Assembly (NCBI GenBank): GCA_934631995.1
Contig: CAKTYF010000026.1
Location: 1-20,922 of the forward strand
DNA: 20,922 nucleotides
Direction of reading: 5' to 3'
DNA from: an uncultured Eggerthellaceae bacterium
GTDB taxonomy: Bacteria; Actinomycetota; Coriobacteriia; Coriobacteriales; Eggerthellaceae
Each line of letters starts with the position of its first letter. Position 1 is the stretch's first letter. The notes beneath the pieces were generated by a model. The model worked only from the letters and a program-made list of their open reading frames with translations, made no database searches and was not told the DNA's origin. A program made the translations under genes and the position numbers. Below, piece after piece: positions 15,605 to 20,922 of this stretch.

Positions 15605-15845
15605 GATGAGTTGCCTTGATGCGGCTTTTTACGCAGGCGCATGCCCCGAAAAGCTTCATACTACGGCTTTTGCCGCAGATGGCGGCGAAGGGTCCGGCGC
15701 AGCAAGTGCCAGCAACGCTGCAAGTGGCGCCGGATACTGCAAGCGGTAACGTTGCAGGCAAGGGTCAGGCGCGGCAAAAGCGCCAAGGGCATCGGGGTTT
15801 TCTAGTTTTGAGTTTTACGACGTTCATGCGAAAGGGACGAAAGCT
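15605..15845. other. Divergent intergenic region between the ligase-like gene and murJ
   Basis: No gene is apparent. It holds GC-rich imperfect repeats built on GCAAG/GGCGC, then a T-rich patch (TTTTCTAGTTTTGAGTTTTACG, about 15799-15820) that probably contains the murJ promoter, though no clean -35/-10 pair can be named. Confidence 0.4.
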
Positions 15846-17801
15846 TTGGGTAAACACGTGCTAAGCGAGCAGGGCGAAATCAAGGGCGCACATGCGCGCG
15901 TTGCTTATGCTCCCAAACATGCGGTTCATGCCCCTTCGCAGATAGGCGCGGCAAAACACGCACGTCATGCGCGTAAAGAGACTCCCAAAGACACCTTCGA
16001 CTTTACTCCCCTGGACGAAGAGCCCCGCGCCCTTTCGACCCCGAGCACGGAATCCCTGGATGCGAAATTCGCGGGACCAGAAACGCCAGAGCCGGAGGCG
16101 CCGGAGTCAGAACCCCTGGACCTGGGTCCCGTCGACGTTGAACCCTTGGAAGCCACAAGCGTCAAATCGAACGCTTCGAACGGTGCTGGCGCTGCCGCTG
16201 CCGACGCCAACGCGAAAGAGCCCGCAGCAAGCGCATCGGTCGCACGCTCCACGGCGCTTATGTCTATTGCCACGCTCGGATCGCGCGCAACCGGCCTGGT
16301 GCGCACGTGGGCGATGGCGTTCGTTTTGGGAAACAGCTTCCTGACCAGCTCATATCAGGTTGCAAACAACATGCCGAACACCATTTACGAACTTGTGGTG
16401 GGCGGCATTTTAGGTGCGGCGTTCATCCCAATCTTCCTTTTGCAGAAAGAGCAAAAAGGAGAAAAAGGCGCCAACGACTTCGCCTGCAATGTCTTGAACC
16501 TGTTCCTTATCGTTTTGAGCCTGCTCACGTTGGCGGCGGCGATTTTTGCGCCGCAAGTTATTTGGACGCAGACGTTTGCCGAGGGAAGCTCGCAAGAAGT
16601 CATTGACCAGGCGGTGCGCTTCTTCCGCATTTTTGCCATACAGATTCTGTTTTACGGCATTGGCGGCGTGGTTACCGGCATGCTCAACGCGAATCGCGTT
16701 TATTTCCTGCCATCGCTTGCGCCCGCGCTGAACAACATTATTGTGATCGCATCGTTTTTCGCGTACATTCCGCTTTCAAATATTAATGTTGACCTGGCGT
16801 TAAACGTGCTTGCTATAGGCACGTCGCTGGGTGTGGTGGTACAGTTCGTCATTCAGATCCCCGCTTTAGTGCGCGGCGGTTTCCGGTATCGCTGGTTCAT
16901 TGACCTGCACGATCCCGCGCTGCTCGAGGCCGTTAAAATTGCGCTTCCCACGTTCCTGTATATTGTGGGCACCATGATCTCGTTTTCCTGCCGCAACGCG
17001 TTTTCGCTGCAAGCCGGCGATAACGGCCCTTCTACGTTGATTTACGCGTGGACCTGGTACCAGCTGCCCCATGGTGTGTTGGCCGTTTCGCTATCGCGCG
17101 CGCTGTTCACGGAGATGAGCGATGCCTCCGCGAAAAACGATATCGCTTCTCTGAAACACCACGTTTCATCAGGCATTTCAGGCACGCTGCTGCTTATGAT
17201 CCCCATGGCGTTTCTTTTGGGAGCGCTTTCCACCCCACTTATGCAGCTGTTCCGCGCCGGTGCGTTCAGCATGGATGACGTGCGTTTTGTGGCAAGCATC
17301 CTTGCCATGTGGGCCATTTCGCTGCCGTTCTATTCGGCGAGCATGTTCATCTACAACGTGTACGCCAGCATTCGCAAGTTCAGCGTGTTTGCCGCCATCA
17401 GCTGCGGGCTGGTTGTGGTGCAAGTTGCGCTGTACGCTGTGCTGTGCGGTACCGATGCGCTGGGGCTTTACGGCGTGCCCCTTGCCGACCTTGCCTATTA
17501 CGGCCTGCTATGCATTATCGGCATGCTGGTACTGCGCAAATACGTGGGCAGCGGCATTAAATACGGACACATGCTTTCCCTTTCAGTGCGCGCGTGCATT
17601 GCCAGCGCTTTGGGCGCCGGAGCTGCGTATTTGCTGCTGGGCGTTTTGTCGTCCGCGCTTTCTGGCATGGGGTCGGGCATGCTTGCCGGCCTCATTCAGC
17701 TGTGCATCTGCGGCATCGTGGGCCTTGTAGTGACGTTCGGGCTTTGCGTTGTGTTCCGCATTCCCGAAATGCGCACCATCACCCGCCGTTTCAAGCGCTA
17801 A
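15846..17801 (+). CDS. murJ: Lipid II flippase MurJ (MviN family) with a long N-terminal cytoplasmic extension
   Basis: A 651-residue polytopic membrane protein of the MOP superfamily that flips lipid II across the membrane. The MurJ core starts near residue 130 (RSTALMSIATLGSRATGLVRTWAMA) and continues through many hydrophobic helices with NNMPNTIYELVVGGILGAAFIP, the conserved signature region, to the C-terminal FRIPEMRTITRRFKR. The first 130 residues are hydrophilic, Pro/Glu-rich (ETPEPEAPESEPLD) and then Ala-rich, predicted disordered. The start is TTG at 15846 preceded by AAAGGGA; no ATG further in lies before the core with a better site. It diverges from the D-Asp ligase gene, and the product would flip the cross-bridged precursor. 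Confidence 0.93.
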   Translation: MGKHVLSEQGEIKGAHARVAYAPKHAVHAPSQIGAAKHARHARKETPKDTFDFTPLDEEPRALSTPSTESLDAKFAGPETPEPEAPESEPLDLGPVDVEPLEATSVKSNASNGAGAAAADANAKEPAASASVARSTALMSIATLGSRATGLVRTWAMAFVLGNSFLTSSYQVANNMPNTIYELVVGGILGAAFIPIFLLQKEQKGEKGANDFACNVLNLFLIVLSLLTLAAAIFAPQVIWTQTFAEGSSQEVIDQAVRFFRIFAIQILFYGIGGVVTGMLNANRVYFLPSLAPALNNIIVIASFFAYIPLSNINVDLALNVLAIGTSLGVVVQFVIQIPALVRGGFRYRWFIDLHDPALLEAVKIALPTFLYIVGTMISFSCRNAFSLQAGDNGPSTLIYAWTWYQLPHGVLAVSLSRALFTEMSDASAKNDIASLKHHVSSGISGTLLLMIPMAFLLGALSTPLMQLFRAGAFSMDDVRFVASILAMWAISLPFYSASMFIYNVYASIRKFSVFAAISCGLVVVQVALYAVLCGTDALGLYGVPLADLAYYGLLCIIGMLVLRKYVGSGIKYGHMLSLSVRACIASALGAGAAYLLLGVLSSALSGMGSGMLAGLIQLCICGIVGLVVTFGLCVVFRIPEMRTITRRFKR

Positions 17802-17842
17802 GCAAATTCCCCCGCCGCAAGCAATAACCAAACCGCAACATC

Positions 17843-17879
17843 AATTGTTGACAAATTACCCCACCTTTTGTCAACAATT
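17843..17879 (+). terminator. 13-bp perfect inverted repeat after murJ (terminator or operator)
   Basis: AATTGTTGACAAA (17843-17855) and TTTGTCAACAATT (17867-17879) pair perfectly over an 11-base loop, followed by TTTAATCTT. It lies 42 bases past the murJ stop. The AT-rich stem is unlike a typical GC-rich terminator, so a protein-binding dyad is also possible. Confidence 0.5.
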
Positions 17880-18081
17880 TTAATCTTCCTGACGGTTTGT
17901 TGCTTCGTGGGGTCCAAGCTGCCGCCAAACCACCCTATCGGACTCAAGCGGACGTTAAACCACCCCCGTCGGACTCAAGCGGTCGTCGCGGCTCTCGTAA
18001 GAAGCGCGATGACCGCTCGACGCACCCCTCTTTTGCCGTCAATTTCAATCTTTCTGGTAGTTTTCTGCTTTGCGGGATTCA
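17866..18081. repeat. Degenerate 51-bp direct repeat pair
   Basis: 17866-17916 and 18031-18081 align without gaps at 37 of 51 positions, with most differences being transitions. Both copies read similarly in one frame (IFLTVCCFVG and IFLVVFCFAG), so they may be decayed copies of a short hydrophobic coding piece or of an intergenic repeat. Confidence 0.65.
17927..17982. repeat. Two 25-26 bp direct repeats, about 30-bp period
   Basis: AAACCACCC...TCGGACTCAAGCGG occurs at 17927-17951 and again at 17957-17982, with two or three differences in the middle. There are only two copies and a 5-base gap, so this is not a CRISPR array. Confidence 0.7.
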
Positions 18082-18105
18082 TGTTGTTGAGAAAAGGCCC
18101 CCAGA

Positions 18106-18290
18106 TTCGAAGTTAATACAGGTTGGAAGTAGGTCAAGGGCACGAATCAGGGTATTTTCTGACACAGGTGCCACCCTCAAAAAGCAAGTCTCAATAAAAC
18201 ACCAGTTCAGAGTTATTTTCATTCAGGATGCATTAAGATTTCTTACGAAAGCAAGAGAGCGACCTACTTCCAACCTATCACAACTTCGAA
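18106..18290. repeat. 185-bp element bounded by imperfect 30-bp inverted repeats
   Basis: Arm 18106-18135 (TTCGAAGTT...GGTTGGAAGTAGGTC) is matched by the reverse complement at 18261-18290; the inner 16 and outer 9 positions match and differences fall in the short stretch between. The 125-bp interior has no gene. Total and arm lengths are almost the same as those of the element at 8041-8224, and both have TTCG at the outer ends and GGTC at the inner ends, but the rest of the sequence is not clearly related. Confidence 0.85.
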
Positions 18291-18314
18291 TTACCGCCTG
18301 CATTTTCAACAACG

Positions 18315-18436
18315 TGATAAAAACACCCCACTTTTCTGTGGGTTTACCATGACTTACTTTTTCGCGACCTGGGGAAATACTTGTTTCCCCGAATCCCCAA
18401 GAGGAAAATCCACCGAAAAGTGGGTCGTTTTTATCA
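18315..18436. repeat. 122-bp inverted-repeat element with a nested hairpin
   Basis: Arms 18315-18348 and 18403-18436 are complementary at 29 of 34 positions (TGATAAAAAC... outer ends, CCCACTTTTC core). Inside is a GGGGAAA/TTTCCCC hairpin at about 18372-18390. Such nested symmetry suggests a folded RNA or an extragenic palindromic element. Confidence 0.75.
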
Positions 18437-18448
18437 TCACCCCCACAA

Positions 18449-18480
18449 ATGCCTTCCCCTCGGGCGTGAGGGGAAGGCAT
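18449..18480. repeat. Strong 13-bp hairpin
   Basis: ATGCCTTCCCCTC (18449-18461) and GAGGGGAAGGCAT (18468-18480) pair perfectly over a 6-base loop. No long T-tract follows on either strand, so it is not a typical terminator. It is followed by a weaker pair GCCAGCAAGGG (18488-18498) with CCCTTGCCGGCTGG (18527-18540). Bases 18541-18695 show nothing recognised. Confidence 0.75.
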
Positions 18481-18695
18481 CGGAAGTGCCAGCAAGGGTT
18501 GTGGTATTAGCAACAGACGGTGGCTTCCCTTGCCGGCTGGAAAGGTCATTGTCGAAGCCCACCTAATACTGCTTGGACGCATAGAAATCGCACGAACGTC
18601 GCATCCAGTCGCGTCAGCCGCACTTCAGCCAAACGCGAATCGCGTGCACGCAGCGCACGCCAACGCAACATCAGGCACACGCGGGCAACAAGCCG

Positions 18696-20922
18696 CTACG
18701 CACCCCAACCGCGCAGCGCCGCATACTGAATGGCGAATGCATCGTTGGCCGTCACTTGGCCATCGGGTCCGCCGCCGGGCGCGCCGGTCACATCGGCGCG
18801 GGACCGCATGGCAGCGTAGTCCGGAAGCGCCGTGCACTTGCCCAACGCAATATCGTACGCCAGCTGCGCATCCACCACGTTCAGTCGCCCATTACCACTC
18901 ACATCGCCGCGTTTCATGGCCAAGTAACCCGGAGCGGCCGTGCCTCCATCAATACGAGCATACTCCCAGCCCACATGCATCGAATCATACGCGGTTCCCA
19001 TTCCGCCCACCAAAGCATAGCAGTAGCCGAACATAGAGTCACACGCCGCATACCGCGAGATAGCGAATGCATCCGAAGCGTAAATCGTACGCAGATTGTT
19101 GCAGCCCTGGAACATATACTTCGCATCCCTTACATTTGACATGTCGAACGATCCCAAATCAAGCACTTCAAGCGCAACGCAGCCCGAGAACATGGAATCC
19201 ATCTTAGTCACATTCGAGGTATCGAACGAAGAAACGTCAACCGAAGTCAGCGCCTTGCAGACCTGGAACATATAACCCATATTTTTCACGCTCGACGTAT
19301 TAAACGAACTCAAATCAAGCGTCGTAAGCGCATAGCAGCCTCCGAACATGCCGTTCATGTTCGTCACGTTCGACGTATCGAACGAAGAGACGTCCAGCGA
19401 AGTCAGCGCCTCGCAACTATTGAACATATTACTCATGTCTTCCACGCTTGATGTATTAAGGCGTCCCAAATTGAGCGTCTTGAGCGCGGTGCAGTCAGAG
19501 AACATGAAATTCATACCAAGCACCTTCGCCGTGTTGAACGACGAAACATCAAGCGAGGTCAACGCTTTGCAGCCGTGGAACATATACCCCATGGTAATCA
19601 CGTTTGCCGTGTTGAAGCTAGACACATTCAACGAAGCAAGGGCGTTGCAGCCCAAGAACATGTTATACATAGTTGTTACGTTGGACGTATCGAAGGGCGA
19701 AAGATCAAGCGCATCAAGCTTCTCGCACAGCACGAACATAGATTCCATGCGCTTCACCTGCGCAGTGTTGAAACCCGAAAAGTCAATTGAGGCCAAGTTC
19801 GTGCAGTTAGCAAACATGCGGGACATGTCGGTTACCTTCGAAGTGTCCAAAGGCGTCAAGTCAAGCGAAGTAAGCGAGCTGCAGCTCGAAAACATCGATT
19901 TCATGTCGGCCACCCGCGAAGTGTCCAACTCCGAGAAATCAACAGTTGCCAGGTTTTCGCAACTCGAGAACATATAAGCCGCCCAGTTCGTGGACACGCC
20001 CGGCTCAAAAACAGCAGATGTGATCGACTCGCACTGAGAGCTCCATGGCGCACCACCCAAGGTGCCGCCAAGATTGTAATCCATCTTGCCCGATGCGCCG
20101 TTACCCAGCGGCCGCACCGTAAGCTTGCCGGCAGAGTCGATCATCCACTCGCACGTACCCACACGCGTCCAGCCCTCCGTTGGCTGCGGAATGACATAGG
20201 TCTCAACGCCCGAGGTGCGGTCGCGGTTAGCGCCCAGCATGACATAGGACCAGTCATACAGGTTCCCTGCAGTATCCATCCACGAGGCTTCCCGCAGATT
20301 TGAGTTCGTGAAATTCTGACCAGCTGCCAAGGTCAGTCGAGAGAGTTTCGGACTGTTCGAGAAGAAATACGACGCGTTCGTCGAAGCGGAAAGAACAAAG
20401 TTCGACACATCAAGAGACTCAAGCGAGTCGCAAACCGAGAACATACCGTGCATATCGGTAACGTTTGCGGTATTGAAAGACGATACATTCACCGAGGTCA
20501 GCGCCGCACATTCCGAAAACATGATGCGCATGGTAGTGACTTTCGAAGTGTCAAACGACGACAAATCCAGCGAAGTTAGCGCCGAGGCACCGTTGAACAT
20601 GCCAAGCATGGAGGTCACTTGGGAAGTATCGAACCCCGAAAGGTCGATCGATTCGAGCGATGGGCACACGCCAAACATCAGCGCCATCGCCTTCACGTTC
20701 GAGGTGTCCACACCACCCAGGTTCACTGATTTAAGCGATTTGCAACCGAAGAACATGTAACTCATGCCCTCTGCGTTCTGGGTATTCAGCCTTGAAAGGT
20801 CGGCGGTAACCAGGTTCGCGCATTCCCGGAACATGTGCTGGCACCAGTTCGTGCTCACGCCCGGTTCCACCACCACCGATGTGATGGATGCACGTTGATT
20901 GTACCAGGGTGCATATCCCGAT
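18696..20922 (-). CDS. BspA-like leucine-rich repeat surface protein with C-terminal dockerin-like segment (N-terminus beyond window)
   Basis: The frame runs open to the window edge, so the start and any signal peptide are missing; about 742 residues are visible. It carries roughly 24-residue BspA/DUF285 repeats of the form MFxxCxxLxxLDxSSFDTSNVTxM in two blocks, about 6 and about 13 copies. A linker (GTCEWMIDSAGKLTVRPLG) and a repeated cap (SITSxVxEPGVSTNW) separate them, suggesting duplication of a whole module. The end has two calcium-loop-like stretches, DVSGNGRLNVVDAQLAYDIA and DVTGAPGGGPDGQVTANDAF, typical of type I dockerin segments. Members are extracellular and linked to adhesion or host contact. 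No cohesin gene is in the window. Confidence 0.93.
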   Translation of the reverse strand, partial: SGYAPWYNQRASITSVVVEPGVSTNWCQHMFRECANLVTADLSRLNTQNAEGMSYMFFGCKSLKSVNLGGVDTSNVKAMALMFGVCPSLESIDLSGFDTSQVTSMLGMFNGASALTSLDLSSFDTSKVTTMRIMFSECAALTSVNVSSFNTANVTDMHGMFSVCDSLESLDVSNFVLSASTNASYFFSNSPKLSRLTLAAGQNFTNSNLREASWMDTAGNLYDWSYVMLGANRDRTSGVETYVIPQPTEGWTRVGTCEWMIDSAGKLTVRPLGNGASGKMDYNLGGTLGGAPWSSQCESITSAVFEPGVSTNWAAYMFSSCENLATVDFSELDTSRVADMKSMFSSCSSLTSLDLTPLDTSKVTDMSRMFANCTNLASIDFSGFNTAQVKRMESMFVLCEKLDALDLSPFDTSNVTTMYNMFLGCNALASLNVSSFNTANVITMGYMFHGCKALTSLDVSSFNTAKVLGMNFMFSDCTALKTLNLGRLNTSSVEDMSNMFNSCEALTSLDVSSFDTSNVTNMNGMFGGCYALTTLDLSSFNTSSVKNMGYMFQVCKALTSVDVSSFDTSNVTKMDSMFSGCVALEVLDLGSFDMSNVRDAKYMFQGCNNLRTIYASDAFAISRYAACDSMFGYCYALVGGMGTAYDSMHVGWEYARIDGGTAAPGYLAMKRGDVSGNGRLNVVDAQLAYDIALGKCTALPDYAAMRSRADVTGAPGGGPDGQVTANDAFAIQYAALRGWGA

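Noticed and set aside
17927..17982. Possible CRISPR array
   Set aside because: Only two imperfect repeats separated by 5 bases, no spacers of proper length, no cas genes.
18223..18582. Minus-strand open frame of 119 codons across the hairpins after murJ
   Set aside because: It reads through palindromes (SPHARGEG-type sequence that comes from translating hairpins) and so is likely spurious.

Overview
The window looks like a chromosome segment of a GC-rich anaerobic actinobacterium, most likely class Coriobacteriia and possibly Eggerthellaceae (a Slackia- or Eggerthella-like gut or oral organism). This is inferred from GC-rich codon use, a BspA/DUF285-type surface protein ending in a dockerin-like segment, a small two-cluster ferredoxin, a T-box leader, and conserved-gene style. 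No rRNA or tRNA gene is visible to confirm the taxon. Almost every gene lies on the minus strand; murJ is the one clear plus-strand gene.

Right-to-left along the minus strand: (i) At the left edge is the first part of a gene (1-72) behind a tryptophan-type T-box leader (about 201-525), with a UGG specifier, the GGTGGCACC box and a terminator. (ii) pheT (793-3270) stands alone, with no pheS upstream. (iii) An accessory-looking block (3550-7689) holds a ClpP-like protease and a soluble VirD4/TraG-type ATPase in a tight two-gene unit with its own promoter and a terminator. Downstream and separately promoted is a large protein joining a PD-(D/E)XK-type nuclease-like domain to a DarT-type ADP-ribosyltransferase domain. 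This block is the best candidate for an undescribed system, perhaps defence or toxin related. (iv) A long gene-free stretch (7690-8373) holds a perfect 29-bp inverted repeat around 126 bp. (v) Then come a ferredoxin and a coiled-coil M23 peptidase. (vi) A cell-wall cluster follows: D-aspartate ligase-like ATP-grasp enzyme, aspartate/glutamate racemase, AsnB-type amidotransferase, with nadK attached at its end.

The plus-strand murJ (lipid II flippase) diverges from the D-aspartate ligase gene. Together racemase, ligase, amidotransferase, flippase and the M23 hydrolase suggest a locus for peptidoglycan made with a D-Asp or D-Asn cross-bridge.

Downstream of murJ, 17802-18695 has no convincing gene. 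It is packed with inverted and degenerate direct repeats, including a second inverted-repeat element (185 bp) of nearly the same size as the one at 8041-8224 (184 bp). The right edge is a long BspA-like leucine-rich repeat surface protein, cut by the window end, with a C-terminal dockerin-like segment.
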